A stretch of 64,000 nucleotides of DNA from the NCBI GenBank assembly GCA_964430565.1, contig CAYSFD010000027.1, positions 62,001-126,000 of the forward strand, read 5' to 3'. Each line of letters opens with the position of its first letter. The stretch's first letter is position 1. The position numbers and the translations under genes were made by a program. Source of the DNA: VBDM01 sp964430565. GTDB lineage: Bacteria; Pseudomonadota; Gammaproteobacteria; Burkholderiales; SG8-39. Positions 17,015 to 26,166 of this stretch are shown piece by piece. The notes beneath the pieces are model-generated. The model made no database searches. It was not told the origin of the DNA and saw only the letters and a program-made list of their open reading frames with translations.

Positions 17015-19438
17015 TCAAACGTCGAGCCGGGCAACCAGCGCATTCTGTTCGATGAAGATCCGCCGCGGTTCAACGTCGTCTCCCATCAGCTTAGTAAAGA
17101 TCTCGTCCGCGGCAATACCGTCCTCAATTTGTACCTTGAGCAGGCGCCGCGCCTGCGGGTCCATCGTGGTCTCCCAAAGCTGCTCGGGATTCATCTCGCC
17201 GAGGCCTTTGTAGCGCTGGGTCGCCGCGCTGCGTTCGACTTCGCCGAGCAGCCACCTCATCGCCTGAGGAAAATCGGTGATCGCCTCTTCTTTTTCCTCT
17301 CGAGTGATCACCGCCCCTGGTCCGATCAAGTCGTGCAGCAGTTGCGCGATGCGATTGAGCTGCTGACAGTCTCCCGAGGAGAGAAAATCATCGTCGAGCA
17401 CGCTCGTTCTCATGTTCCCATGGTGCGTCCGTTCGATTGCAAGCTGATGGCGCTCGTTCTTCGTGTCGTAGCGTGCGCTCACGCTGACGCCGTTTCCCGC
17501 GGTGCTCATGGCCTGCTTGAGCTTGAGTGCGCTTGCCCCGGCTGACTGCGGACTGGAGAGATCCAATTTAACACCGCGCATTAGCGCGGCAAGCGCTTCG
17601 GCGTCGATGATCTTCGAAGCCCGGGCTATCACCGCCTCGCCGAAAAGGTATGCCTTTGCGAGCTGCTCTAGCGTTTCGCCCTCGATGGCCTGCCCACCCT
17701 TCCGAGGAACGAGCGAAGCGCCAACCAGGGCCTGAGCGAGCATGAACTGCGCGCGCTCATGATCGTCTTTGAAGTAGCGTTCCTGTTTGCCCACCTTGAC
17801 CTTGAAAAGAGGAGGCTGCGCGATGTAGACATGTCCGTGCTCCACGAGCTCCGGCATCTGACGGTAGAAAAAAGTAAGTAGCAGCGTGCGGATGTGTGCG
17901 CCGTCGACGTCGGCGTCGGTCATGATGATGATGCGGTGATAGCGGAGCTTCGACACATCGTACTCGTCCTTGCCAATGCCAGTGCCTAGGGTCTGAATCA
18001 GCGTTACGATCTCCTGCGACGAAATGAGCTTGTCGAAGCGCGCCCTCTCGACGTTCAGAATCTTGCCCTTTAGGGGCAGGATCGCCTGAAACTTGCGGTC
18101 TCGGCCCTGCTTGGCTGAGCCGCCGGCTGAGTCTCCCTCTACAATGTAGAGTTCGCACTTGGCAGGATCCTTCTCCTGGCAATCGGCGAGCTTTGCGGAC
18201 AATCCAAACGAATCGAGAACGCCTTTGCGGCGCGTCATTTCGCGCGCCTTGCGCGCCGCCTCGCGTGCCCGCGCTGCATCGACAATCTTCCCACAGATGA
18301 TGCGGGCGTCATTCGGCCGCTCGAGAAGAAAATTCTTCAGCTTCTCCCCCACGAGCTCCTGAACTACCGGCCCGACCTCCGATGAGACGAGCTTGTCCTT
18401 CGTTTGCGAGGAAAATTTCGGCTCGGGCACCTTCACCGAGAGCACGCACGAAAGGCCTTCGCGCATGTCGTCGCCCGTGGTCTCGACCTTGGCTTTCTTG
18501 GCTACTTCGTTCGCTTCTATGTATTGGTTGAGGCTGCGCGTCATGGCTGCCCGAAGTCCAGTGAGGTGCGAGCCCCCGTCCCTTTGCGGGATGTTGTTGG
18601 TATAGCAAAGCACCTGCTCCTGGTAGGAGTCGTTCCACTGCATCGCTACTTCGACCGTGATCCCTTCCTTTTGGGCAACTGCGTGAAATGGCGTGCCGTG
18701 CAAGACATTCTTACTGCGGTTCATGTATTCGACGAATCCCTTCACGCCCCCCGTGTGGGCGAAGCTCTCCTCTTTGCCCGAGCGCTGGTCGACCAGTTGG
18801 ATCTTGACGCCGTGATTGAGGAAGGAAAGCTCCCGCAAACGCCGCGCCAGGATATCCAGGTGATATTCGACCACTCCAAAGGTCTCGGCGCTTGCCAGAA
18901 AGTGCACCTCGGTACCGCGTCTTTCGGTTTTGCCGGTTACCTTTAGCGCTGCCACTGGCACGCCACGACGGAATTCCATGAAGTGGCTCTTCCCCTCGCG
19001 TCGAACAGTCAAGCGCAGCCAATCGGAAAGCGCGTTAACCACCGATACACCGACCCCGTGTAGGCCCCCCGCAATCTTGTAGGAATTGTTGTCGAACTTT
19101 CCGCCGGCGTGCAATTCCGTCATGACGATTTCCGCGGCGGAGCGCTTCTGCTCGTCGTCCTTGTGGTTCTCCGTGGGAATGCCTCTTCCGTTATCGATAA
19201 CGCTGATCGAATTATCGGTATGAATAGTGACGGTGATCTCGTTGCAGAATCCGGCGAGCGCCTCGTCTATGGCGTTGTCCACGACCTCGAAAACCATGTG
19301 ATGAAGACCAGTTCCGTCGGAGGTGTCGCCGATGTACATGCCTGGGCGCTTGCGGACCGCGTCGAGCCCCTTTAGTACCTTGATGCTGTCGGAGTCATAC
19401 TGCTCGCGAGGTGCGTCGTTCTTTTCCGCTTCAGCCAT
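17015..19438 (-). CDS. gyrB: DNA gyrase subunit B
   Basis: An 807-residue ATPase subunit of gyrase that, with GyrA, introduces negative supercoils. The GHKL ATPase domain has RKRPGMYIGDTSDG and VVDNAIDEALAG; the transducer follows; the Toprim domain has EGDSAGGSAKQGRD (about 433) and IMTDADVDGAHIR. The length matches the E. coli type, including its Toprim insert. I start at the ATG giving MAEAEKNDAPREQ (35 codons inside the longest frame), which follows a GAAGAGAC-type ribosome site and leaves dnaN intact just upstream. It is third in the dnaA-dnaN-gyrB series. Confidence 0.96.
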   Translation of the reverse strand: MAEAEKNDAPREQYDSDSIKVLKGLDAVRKRPGMYIGDTSDGTGLHHMVFEVVDNAIDEALAGFCNEITVTIHTDNSISVIDNGRGIPTENHKDDEQKRSAAEIVMTELHAGGKFDNNSYKIAGGLHGVGVSVVNALSDWLRLTVRREGKSHFMEFRRGVPVAALKVTGKTERRGTEVHFLASAETFGVVEYHLDILARRLRELSFLNHGVKIQLVDQRSGKEESFAHTGGVKGFVEYMNRSKNVLHGTPFHAVAQKEGITVEVAMQWNDSYQEQVLCYTNNIPQRDGGSHLTGLRAAMTRSLNQYIEANEVAKKAKVETTGDDMREGLSCVLSVKVPEPKFSSQTKDKLVSSEVGPVVQELVGEKLKNFLLERPNDARIICGKIVDAARAREAARKAREMTRRKGVLDSFGLSAKLADCQEKDPAKCELYIVEGDSAGGSAKQGRDRKFQAILPLKGKILNVERARFDKLISSQEIVTLIQTLGTGIGKDEYDVSKLRYHRIIIMTDADVDGAHIRTLLLTFFYRQMPELVEHGHVYIAQPPLFKVKVGKQERYFKDDHERAQFMLAQALVGASLVPRKGGQAIEGETLEQLAKAYLFGEAVIARASKIIDAEALAALMRGVKLDLSSPQSAGASALKLKQAMSTAGNGVSVSARYDTKNERHQLAIERTHHGNMRTSVLDDDFLSSGDCQQLNRIAQLLHDLIGPGAVITREEKEEAITDFPQAMRWLLGEVERSAATQRYKGLGEMNPEQLWETTMDPQARRLLKVQIEDGIAADEIFTKLMGDDVEPRRIFIEQNALVARLDV

Positions 19439-19452
19439 TATTGTCTCTTCGC

Positions 19453-20562
19453 TCAGATGCGCATCGGCATGACAACATATTTGAAATCGTTGCGCCCCGG
19501 TACGGTGAAAAGCGCGCTGGAATTGCCGTCTCCCAGTCCACACTCCACCTCGGGTACATTGAGATTATTGAGTACATCCACGAGGTAGCTCACGTTGAAT
19601 CCGATGTCGAGCGTTTCCCCTGTGTAGGGCACGTCCAGTTCCTCTTGAGCCTCCTCCTGTTCGGTATTGCTAGAGCTAATCTTCAGACTGCCTTCCCCTA
19701 ACACCCAGCGCACCCCCCGGAACTTGTCGCTGGTCAATATCGCTGCTCGCTGCAAGGCGTGCAGGAGAACGACTCGCTCAAACTTTATTTTCTTTGGCTG
19801 ATTCTGCGGAATTACCCGGCCGTAATCAGGGAACTTTCCATCGATCAACTTCGAAACAAGGACTACATTTCCGAAGCTAAACTTCGCTTGAACTGTGGAC
19901 AGTTCGATTGCTACCGAGTCGTCGCTGTCCTCCAGTAGCTTGGACAATTCGATAATTGTCTTGCGAGGCAGTATTACTTCCTGTTTTGCTAAATCTTTTC
20001 CGCTAACGCCGCCGCTGGCATAGGCGAGTCGGTGTCCGTCGGTGGCAATCAATTTTAGATGGCTGTCTTCGATTACCATGAGCAATCCATTGAGGTAATA
20101 TCGAATGTCCTGTTGAGCCATCGCATACTGAACCAGTCCCAGCAAGGACTTAAGCAGCTTTTGAGATACCGAAAACCGGGTTCCGACGCCTTCGCCGAGG
20201 ACCAACCGAGGAAAGTCCTCGGCGGATAGTGTTTGGAGGTTAAAACGGCTCTTGCCGGACTTGACCTGAAGCCGTTTGTCCTGCAACACCAAGCCTACCT
20301 CGGCTTTCTCCGGGAGCGCACGCAGTATATCGACTAGTTTGCGCGCCCCTACTGTAATTTTCGTAGCGTCGCCCCCTCCCTCCACTGACATCCTCGCAGT
20401 TATCTCGATCTCTATATCTGTCGCGACGAATTCGATAAGCGAATCAGTTCTAGAAAGCAGCACGTTGGACAAGATCGGTAGAGTATGGCGTCGTTCAATA
20501 ATCCCGGTAACCGCTTGCAGAGGTTCGAGTAGCGCTTCGCGCTTACTCTTAAGAAAATTCAT
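19453..20562 (-). CDS. dnaN: DNA polymerase III sliding clamp (beta subunit)
   Basis: A 369-residue beta clamp that encircles DNA and tethers polymerase III. It shows the three repeated clamp domains and the C-terminal VVMPMRI, where PMRI-type residues form the partner-binding pocket. A good AAGGAA site lies 5 bases before the ATG, directly after a short CAT trinucleotide run. A 197-base AT-rich gap separates it from dnaA; gyrB follows after 14 bases. Confidence 0.97.
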   Translation of the reverse strand: MNFLKSKREALLEPLQAVTGIIERRHTLPILSNVLLSRTDSLIEFVATDIEIEITARMSVEGGGDATKITVGARKLVDILRALPEKAEVGLVLQDKRLQVKSGKSRFNLQTLSAEDFPRLVLGEGVGTRFSVSQKLLKSLLGLVQYAMAQQDIRYYLNGLLMVIEDSHLKLIATDGHRLAYASGGVSGKDLAKQEVILPRKTIIELSKLLEDSDDSVAIELSTVQAKFSFGNVVLVSKLIDGKFPDYGRVIPQNQPKKIKFERVVLLHALQRAAILTSDKFRGVRWVLGEGSLKISSSNTEQEEAQEELDVPYTGETLDIGFNVSYLVDVLNNLNVPEVECGLGDGNSSALFTVPGRNDFKYVVMPMRI

Positions 20563-20759
20563 TTTATTTCCTTAATGATGATGATGATTACTTCCTTTAG
20601 GGTTGATAACTAGTCTCTAATCAATGAATACGCGGAGCTTAGAGGCCCAAAAGGTGTGAGTAAATCGAGAAATTCATGTGATACAAAACGGAGTAAAAAA
20701 ATAAAGAGAGCTTGCTGAGACACTTACTAACAGTTCGTCCCCAGGTTGTAGGCTGCGGC
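20563..20759. other. AT-rich dnaA-dnaN intergenic region
   Basis: This 197-base gap is clearly more AT-rich than its surroundings and includes an A-run (AAAAAAATAAAG, 20696-20707). It contains two degenerate DnaA-box-like 9-mers on the plus strand, GGTTGATAA (20601-20609) and TGTGAGTAA (20655-20663), each two mismatches from TGTGGATAA. It could carry a dnaN promoter or part of the origin. I see no convincing promoter pair and no hairpin terminator. Confidence 0.4.
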
Positions 20760-22106
20760 TCACCCCTTTAGGACCTGCTCCAGCACGTGGTAGTCGCGGT
20801 TTATGTCATGGTTCTTATCGCGCAAGGTCGCGATCGTCCGACATGCGTGGAGGACTGTTGTGTGATCGCGGTTGCCAAATGCGTCACCAATGTTCGGGAG
20901 GCTTAATTGGGTGAGGTCCTTGGCAAGTGCCATTGCGAGTTGGCGGGGTCGGGCAACGTTACGGCTACGCTTTTTGGAGTGCATGTCGGAGACTTTTATC
21001 TTGTAATAGTCGGCGACGGTTTTTTGAATGTTATCGACAGTAATCTGGCGATTTTGCGCGGTGAGAAGGTCCTTCAAGGCCTCCTTGGCCGTATCAAGGG
21101 TGATGTCGCGGCCGTTGAAGCGCGAATAGGCAATCACGCTCTTCAATGCTCCTTCAAGCTCTCGGACGTTTGATCTAATATGTTTGGCGATAAAGAACGC
21201 GACGTCCTCGGAGAGCTGAAGGGAGACCGCTTCGGCTTTTTTGAGGATGATAGCTACCCGCATTTCCTGCTCCGGCGGTTCGATCGCCACAGTCAGGCCC
21301 CAGGAGAATCGAGACTTGAGGCGCTCGTCTATTCCCGCAAGATCTTTTGGGTAGGTGTCGCAAGTAATGATGAGCTGTTTATGGGATTCAATTAACGCAT
21401 TGAAGGCGTAGAAGAACTCTTCCTGGGTTCGATCCTTGCCCGTAAAGAACTGGATGTCGTCGATCAAGAGAAGATCGAGTGAATGGTAATAGCGCTTGAA
21501 CTCGTCGAACGATTTCTGCTGATAGGCCCTGATCACATCGGAAACATATTGTGCCGCGTGCAGGTAGCGGACGCGAGCGCTGGGATGCTGCGCAAGAACA
21601 AGGCTGCCAACGGCGTGGATGAGATGCGTCTTACCCAAACCCACGCCGCCGTAGATAAATAGCGGGTTGTACGACGTGCCAGGATGCTCGGCGACTTGGA
21701 GCGCCGCAGCCCGAGCGAGTTGGTTCGCCTTGCCGGCAACGAAGCCGTCGAAACTGAATTCGGGGATGAGACTGGAGCGCTCTGCGTGGGGCGCTCTTGC
21801 CGCGGTCGGTCGGTCGGGGCGCGGTGCCGGCGAGGGAGTCTTTACAGATTCGGTCGCGCTTTGGGGGTCGAGCTTGATCGACGCGCGTATGGGCGAGGAG
21901 AAAAACTCTGCGCCCATTGCCTCAATGCGAGGCAAGAATCGGTCCTTGACCCACTGCAGTACAAACCGGTTAGGCGCCGTGAGCCGCAACTCCCCCGACG
22001 GTTCTGCCGAGGTGTCCAGTTTAAGGGGCCGGATCCAGGTATTAAACTGTTGAGCGGGAAGCTCTTTTTCGAATCGACTCAGGCACGAAGCCCAAAAACC
22101 CTGCAT
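20760..22106 (-). CDS. dnaA: Chromosomal replication initiator DnaA
   Basis: A 448-residue initiator ATPase that binds DnaA boxes and melts oriC. Domain I opens MQGFWASCLSRFEKELPAQQF (aligns with the E. coli N-terminus, so the ATG is right). A short Pro-rich linker follows. Domain III has Walker A GGVGLGKTHL (about 152) and Walker B LLLIDDIQFF. Domain IV ends with the DNA-binding signature GNRDHTTVLHACR. All key residues are present. It heads the dnaA-dnaN-gyrB series and is divergent from rpmH. Confidence 0.97.
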   Translation of the reverse strand: MQGFWASCLSRFEKELPAQQFNTWIRPLKLDTSAEPSGELRLTAPNRFVLQWVKDRFLPRIEAMGAEFFSSPIRASIKLDPQSATESVKTPSPAPRPDRPTAARAPHAERSSLIPEFSFDGFVAGKANQLARAAALQVAEHPGTSYNPLFIYGGVGLGKTHLIHAVGSLVLAQHPSARVRYLHAAQYVSDVIRAYQQKSFDEFKRYYHSLDLLLIDDIQFFTGKDRTQEEFFYAFNALIESHKQLIITCDTYPKDLAGIDERLKSRFSWGLTVAIEPPEQEMRVAIILKKAEAVSLQLSEDVAFFIAKHIRSNVRELEGALKSVIAYSRFNGRDITLDTAKEALKDLLTAQNRQITVDNIQKTVADYYKIKVSDMHSKKRSRNVARPRQLAMALAKDLTQLSLPNIGDAFGNRDHTTVLHACRTIATLRDKNHDINRDYHVLEQVLKG

Positions 22107-22147
22107 AGACTCTTGTTCAACTCAGAGCGGTGCAAACTTGCGAGCGC

Positions 22148-22178
22148 ATTTTACCCGCTTCCAGTGGAGTTATCCACA
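22148..22178 (-). promoter_or_regulatory. Probable dnaA promoter overlapped by a consensus DnaA box
   Basis: The perfect DnaA box TTATCCACA lies at 22170-22178. On the minus strand a TAAAAT (22148-22153) lies 16 bases from it, so the box covers the place of a -35 element for dnaA. That layout would give the autorepression known for dnaA in other bacteria. The box is seen directly; the promoter is inferred. Confidence 0.5.
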
Positions 22179-22231
22179 GCCTGAAGGTGGTGTCCGACAA
22201 TCGGTGTAGAGCTGGCGCCGAGGGCCCCTCT

Positions 22232-22261
22232 TTGACAACGCCAACAGAGCTATCGTCTAAT
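22232..22261 (+). promoter_or_regulatory. Sigma70 promoter of the rpmH operon
   Basis: A perfect -35 TTGACA (22232-22237) and a -10 TCTAAT (22256-22261, five of six matches) are separated by 18 bases. The rpmH ATG is 32 bases beyond the -10. This is one of the strongest promoter matches in the window, fitting a ribosomal protein gene. Confidence 0.8.
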
Positions 22262-22293
22262 AGAAGGTTCTGTCTATCTCAGGGATTTGCCGC

Positions 22294-22428
22294 ATGAAAC
22301 GTACTTTCCAGCCCTCTGTCATTCGAAGGAAGCGCACTCACGGATTTCTGGTTCGCATGCGTACGCGCGGAGGCCGAGCCGTGCTTCGGGCGCGACGCGC
22401 CAAGGGGCGGGCTCGGTTAAGCGTTTGA
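22294..22428 (+). CDS. rpmH: 50S ribosomal protein L34
   Basis: A 44-residue basic ribosomal protein opening MKRTFQPSVIRRKRTHGF and containing RMRTRGGRAVL, which match L34 across bacteria. It is the first gene of the rpmH-rnpA-yidD-yidC-mnmE series. Its stop codon overlaps the rnpA start (TTGA). Confidence 0.98.
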   Translation: MKRTFQPSVIRRKRTHGFLVRMRTRGGRAVLRARRAKGRARLSV

Positions 22429-22748
22429 GTGGGCGCCGTTACCTTAGGCGCAGGCAACGGCTAGGCACGACAGATATCGCTGCGCTTTTGTCCGGAGCGC
22501 ACGCTTTCAAGCGGCCTGGTGTTAGCGTAATGTTCAAGGCCAACACTACCGGCGTCTGCAGACTAGGTCTTATAGTTCCCAAGCGGGTCTTCCCCCGCGC
22601 GGTAGACCGCAATCGCGCGAAACGTGTGTTGCGGGAATGGTTTCGCGATCATCAAATCCGCTTGGGCAGCCGGGACATCCTGATTCGTTTGACGGCGAGA
22701 AACGTCCCCTTGACGGAACTTGAGCATTGCCTGGCAAGTACCTCGTGA
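22425..22748 (+). CDS. rnpA: Ribonuclease P protein component
   Basis: A 107-residue protein cofactor of RNase P, which matures the 5' ends of tRNAs. The RNR motif region is present as VDRNRAKRVLREWFRDHQ, and RLGLIVPKRVFPRAV precedes it. I start at TTG 22425 (MSGRRYLRRRQRL), overlapping the rpmH stop as TTGA; a longer frame into rpmH exists but would not resemble RnpA. Non-ATG starts overlapping rpmH are common for this gene. Its stop in turn overlaps the likely yidD start. Confidence 0.9.
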   Translation: MSGRRYLRRRQRLGTTDIAALLSGAHAFKRPGVSVMFKANTTGVCRLGLIVPKRVFPRAVDRNRAKRVLREWFRDHQIRLGSRDILIRLTARNVPLTELEHCLASTS

Positions 22749-22954
22749 GCAGAGTGCTATCGCTCCTCATTCGGGCCTATCGCTATGGCGTCAGTCCCTT
22801 GCTTGGTATGCATTGCCGCTTTCACCCGTCGTGTTCGGCGTATGCCCTCGAGGCGCTCGGTCGCCACGGAGCAGCGTGGGGCGCTTGGCTCGCGCTCAAG
22901 CGGCTTGTGCGCTGCCATCCTTGGCACCCGGGTGGTTATGACCCGGTCCCTTGA
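22745..22954 (+). CDS. yidD: Membrane protein insertion efficiency factor YidD
   Basis: A 69-residue YidD protein. It has an amphipathic N-terminal helix, LIRAYRYGVSPLLG, the conserved CRFHPSCSAYALEAL with two cysteines, and the C-terminal RCHPWHPGGYDPVP signature. The GTG start gives the usual length and overlaps the rnpA stop as GTGA; an ATG six codons upstream is the alternative. YidD assists YidC-dependent insertion of membrane proteins, and yidC follows after 15 bases. Confidence 0.92.
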   Translation: MSRVLSLLIRAYRYGVSPLLGMHCRFHPSCSAYALEALGRHGAAWGAWLALKRLVRCHPWHPGGYDPVP

Positions 22955-22969
22955 TTTCTTATTCTGTTC

Positions 22970-24613
22970 ATGGATACACAGCGCCTGATCCTATTTTTTG
23001 TGTTTTCGTTTTCGCTGCTGCTCCTGTGGGAGGCATGGCAGAAGGAGTTTCGCCCGCCTGCGCCTCCTGTTTCCGTGACTCAGGGAGCGGTTCCGACGCC
23101 GAGCGCCCCAGCGGCGACCTCTAAAGGGAAGCAGGCGGGCGTAGTACCGCCGAGCGCCTTGCCGGCAGATGGCGGATCCCGCGAACGACTGAGAGTTCGA
23201 ACTGACACGGTACTCGCGGAGATCGATACGCAAGGCGGTGACCTGGTGCATTTGGAATTGCTGAAGCACAAGGACACGCTTGATGAAAAGAAGAACTTGG
23301 TGCTGCTTGGACCCGAGCACCACTACGTCGCACAGAGCGGCCTGATAGGCGCGGGGCTGCCGAATCACCGGACTCTGTTCAACGCGACGGCCAAGGAATT
23401 CAATCTGGCCGAGGGGCAGGACAGCCTGGAGGTGCGGCTCGAGGCAAGCACTGCGGAAGGCGTCAAAGTCGCAAAAACTCTCACTTTTCACCGCGGGAGT
23501 TATCGGATCGATGTCGCCGCGGAAATAGCGAACGGCACGACAGGGCCTCTATCGACGCACGCCTATTTCCAGCTGACTCGCGACGGCAAGTCTCTCGCGG
23601 GTGACCCCTACATGGCTCAGAGCTACACCGGTGCTGCGGTGTACACCGAGCAGGACAAGTTTCAGAAGGTGAGTTTCGACGATATCGCCAAGGGCAAGGC
23701 TCCGTATCCGAAGGCGCCCGACAACGGCTGGATTGCGATCATCCAGCACTACTTCGTCGCTGCGCTGATACCTCCGGACAAGACACCACGGGAGTTCTAT
23801 ACGCGGAAGCTCGGCGAGGACCTCTATTCAGCCGGCGTAATCGTTCCCCTTGGACCAGTCGCACCGGGGGTTTCGACCCGCGTCGTCGTGCCGCTGTACG
23901 CGGGACCTCAGGATCAGGATCACCTTCAGGCAATCGCCCCGGGGCTGGAGTTGGTGGTCGACTACGGGATACTCACGATAATCGCGGCGCCGCTATTTTG
24001 GGTCCTTCGGTTATTCCATAACTGGTTGGGTAACTGGGGCCTCGCTATCATTCTGCTTACTGTAGTTATTAAACTCATTTTTTTCCCCCTGTCCGCAGCG
24101 AGCTACCGCTCAATGGCGAAAATGAAGCTGGTGACGCCCCGGCTCACGAAAATCCGGGAGCAGTACGCATCGGACCGGACGAAAATGAATGAGGCGATGA
24201 TGGCTTTGTATAAGACAGAGAAGATCAACCCACTGGGCGGTTGTCTTCCGATCGTGGTGCAAATTCCAGTGTTCATCGCGCTCTACTGGGTGCTCTTTGA
24301 AAGTGTCGAGTTGCGACACGTCCCGTTCTATCTTTGGGTCAAGGATCTATCGGCGCCCGATCCCTGGTTCGTGTTGCCTACGCTGATGATGGCCTCGATG
24401 ATCGTTCAAACCAAGTTGAATCCGACGCCGCCCGACCCGGTTCAGGCCAAGGTCATGATGATTATGCCGTTCGCGTTCGGGGTCATGTTCTATTTCTTTC
24501 CGGCGGGCTTGGTCCTTTATTGGGTCGTCAACAATATCCTTTCGATCCTGCAGCAATGGCAGATCACACGCATGATCGAAGGAGCCCGAGTCGGCACCGG
24601 CGCAAAACGCTGA
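22970..24613 (+). CDS. yidC: Membrane protein insertase YidC
   Basis: A 547-residue inner-membrane insertase that works alone or with SecYEG. It has the N-terminal helix (6-22), a large periplasmic beta-sandwich domain (about 60-330), and the conserved five-helix core with the charged hairpin KLVTPRLTKIREQY and the hallmark GGCLPIVVQIPVFIALYWVL. The conserved Arg expected in the groove falls in ASYRSMAKM. Length and topology match Gram-negative YidC. It lies in the standard rpmH-rnpA-yidD-yidC-mnmE order. Confidence 0.97.
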   Translation: MDTQRLILFFVFSFSLLLLWEAWQKEFRPPAPPVSVTQGAVPTPSAPAATSKGKQAGVVPPSALPADGGSRERLRVRTDTVLAEIDTQGGDLVHLELLKHKDTLDEKKNLVLLGPEHHYVAQSGLIGAGLPNHRTLFNATAKEFNLAEGQDSLEVRLEASTAEGVKVAKTLTFHRGSYRIDVAAEIANGTTGPLSTHAYFQLTRDGKSLAGDPYMAQSYTGAAVYTEQDKFQKVSFDDIAKGKAPYPKAPDNGWIAIIQHYFVAALIPPDKTPREFYTRKLGEDLYSAGVIVPLGPVAPGVSTRVVVPLYAGPQDQDHLQAIAPGLELVVDYGILTIIAAPLFWVLRLFHNWLGNWGLAIILLTVVIKLIFFPLSAASYRSMAKMKLVTPRLTKIREQYASDRTKMNEAMMALYKTEKINPLGGCLPIVVQIPVFIALYWVLFESVELRHVPFYLWVKDLSAPDPWFVLPTLMMASMIVQTKLNPTPPDPVQAKVMMIMPFAFGVMFYFFPAGLVLYWVVNNILSILQQWQITRMIEGARVGTGAKR

Positions 24614-24656
24614 GGCGCCGGCGGTAACGCGGGTAGACAAGGCCCGAGAGCGAACC

Positions 24657-26003
24657 ATGGCCGGGTCCGATGCCGATGTAATCGCGGCGGTCGCGACCGC
24701 TCCGGGGCGCGCCGGTATCGGAATCGTGCGCGTCTCGGGAAAGACGCTCGATCGGCTCGCAAAGAGTCTGCTCGGTGCTGTCCCGGCGCCACGTACGGCC
24801 ACGCGTGCGACGTTCCGAGGCGCCGAAGGCCAGCCAATCGACGATGGCATCGCGGTCTTTTTTCGCGCACCGGCGTCGTATACAGGCGAGGATGTGCTCG
24901 AGCTACAGGGGCATGGCGGACCCGTGGTGCTGCAGATGTTGCTGAGGCGCTGCGTGGATCTTGGCGCGCGGCTTGCCGAACCCGGGGAGTTCACGCGCCG
25001 CGCATTCCTGAACGACAAGCTTGATCTGGCTCAGGCCGAAGGCGTGGCCGACCTCATTGAGGCCGCGACCGAGGTTGCAGCACGCTGTGCGCTGCGCTCG
25101 CTCCGGGGGGAATTCTCTGAGCTCATCGGGAACCTCGCAAAACGGCTCGTCGAGGTGCGTGCTCTGGTCGAAGCGACGCTGGACTTTCCCGAGGAGGAAA
25201 TCGACCCGGTCGACCGTGAGGACGCGCGTAGCCGCCTAAAGCAACTGCAGGATGATGTCGCCCGCTCGCTCGAACGCGGCCGCCGGGGCAGCGTGCTGCG
25301 CAGCGGCCTTCAAGTCGTTTTGGCCGGCCAGCCTAACGTGGGGAAATCGTCGCTCCTCAACCGCCTCGCCGGAGAAGAACTCGCCATCGTGACCGAGATC
25401 CCCGGCACGACGCGCGATGCCGTGCGCCAAACCATTCAAATTGAAGGCGTACCTATGAATATCATCGACACGGCGGGCCTGCGCGACACCACGGACAAAG
25501 TCGAGGCGATCGGCATTAGCCGCACCTGGGATGCAATTGGGCGCGCCGATGCGTTGCTTCTTGTGGTCGACGCGTGCGCCGGGGTAACTGCGGGTGACCG
25601 GGCAATCGTCGCTCGCCTCCCGGGGAATTTGAAGCCGGTAACCGTGTTCAACAAGATTGATCTGGCAGGCGAGTTTCCGCGAGCAAACGAGGGCAGGGAA
25701 GGGTGGCGTATTCATGTTTCGGCCAAGACGGGCGAGGGCATGGACGCGCTGCGCCGCGCGTTGCTCGTGCTCGCCGGATGGCAGTCGGGAGGAGAAGACG
25801 TATTCATGGCGCGTGAGCGGCATCTGGGGGCGCTTGAGCGCGTGGCCGAAGCGCTTGAGCGCGCCGGCCGAGCGATGCTACAAAGCGAGCTCTTCGCAGA
25901 AGAATTGCGCTTGGCGCAACGCGAGCTCGGCGCGATCACCGGCGAATTCACCGCGGACGACCTGCTGGGGGAAATATTCTCGCGATTTTGCGTCGGCAAG
26001 TGA
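24657..26003 (+). CDS. mnmE: tRNA modification GTPase MnmE
   Basis: A 448-residue GTPase that, with MnmG, installs the aminomethyl-type modification at U34 of certain tRNAs. The N-terminal folate-binding domain (1-120), a helical domain, and an inserted G domain are evident. G1 is GQPNVGKSS (about 223), with GTTRD, DTAGLRDT and FNKID as G2-G4. The C-terminus ends FCVGK, where the conserved Cys is essential. Its partner mnmG is about 2.4 kb away, beyond pckG. Confidence 0.97.
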   Translation: MAGSDADVIAAVATAPGRAGIGIVRVSGKTLDRLAKSLLGAVPAPRTATRATFRGAEGQPIDDGIAVFFRAPASYTGEDVLELQGHGGPVVLQMLLRRCVDLGARLAEPGEFTRRAFLNDKLDLAQAEGVADLIEAATEVAARCALRSLRGEFSELIGNLAKRLVEVRALVEATLDFPEEEIDPVDREDARSRLKQLQDDVARSLERGRRGSVLRSGLQVVLAGQPNVGKSSLLNRLAGEELAIVTEIPGTTRDAVRQTIQIEGVPMNIIDTAGLRDTTDKVEAIGISRTWDAIGRADALLLVVDACAGVTAGDRAIVARLPGNLKPVTVFNKIDLAGEFPRANEGREGWRIHVSAKTGEGMDALRRALLVLAGWQSGGEDVFMARERHLGALERVAEALERAGRAMLQSELFAEELRLAQRELGAITGEFTADDLLGEIFSRFCVGK

Positions 26004-26166
26004 TCCCAAGGAGGTCGGAAAGGAGGAGGCCTCTTCGCGTAAGTTACGTCGTGGTAAGGCAATTTTCTGCGCGAGCCAGATCGTGCTAGAGTTCGCGTCC
26101 CGATAGTTCAAAACGACCGGCAGCTGCGATTGACATGCTGCCAGGTGGTTGCCGCGAGGCCCCAAG

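Noticed and set aside
22287..22424. N-terminal extension of rnpA through rpmH
   Set aside because: It is simply another frame of rpmH; RnpA proteins begin near the TTG at 22425.
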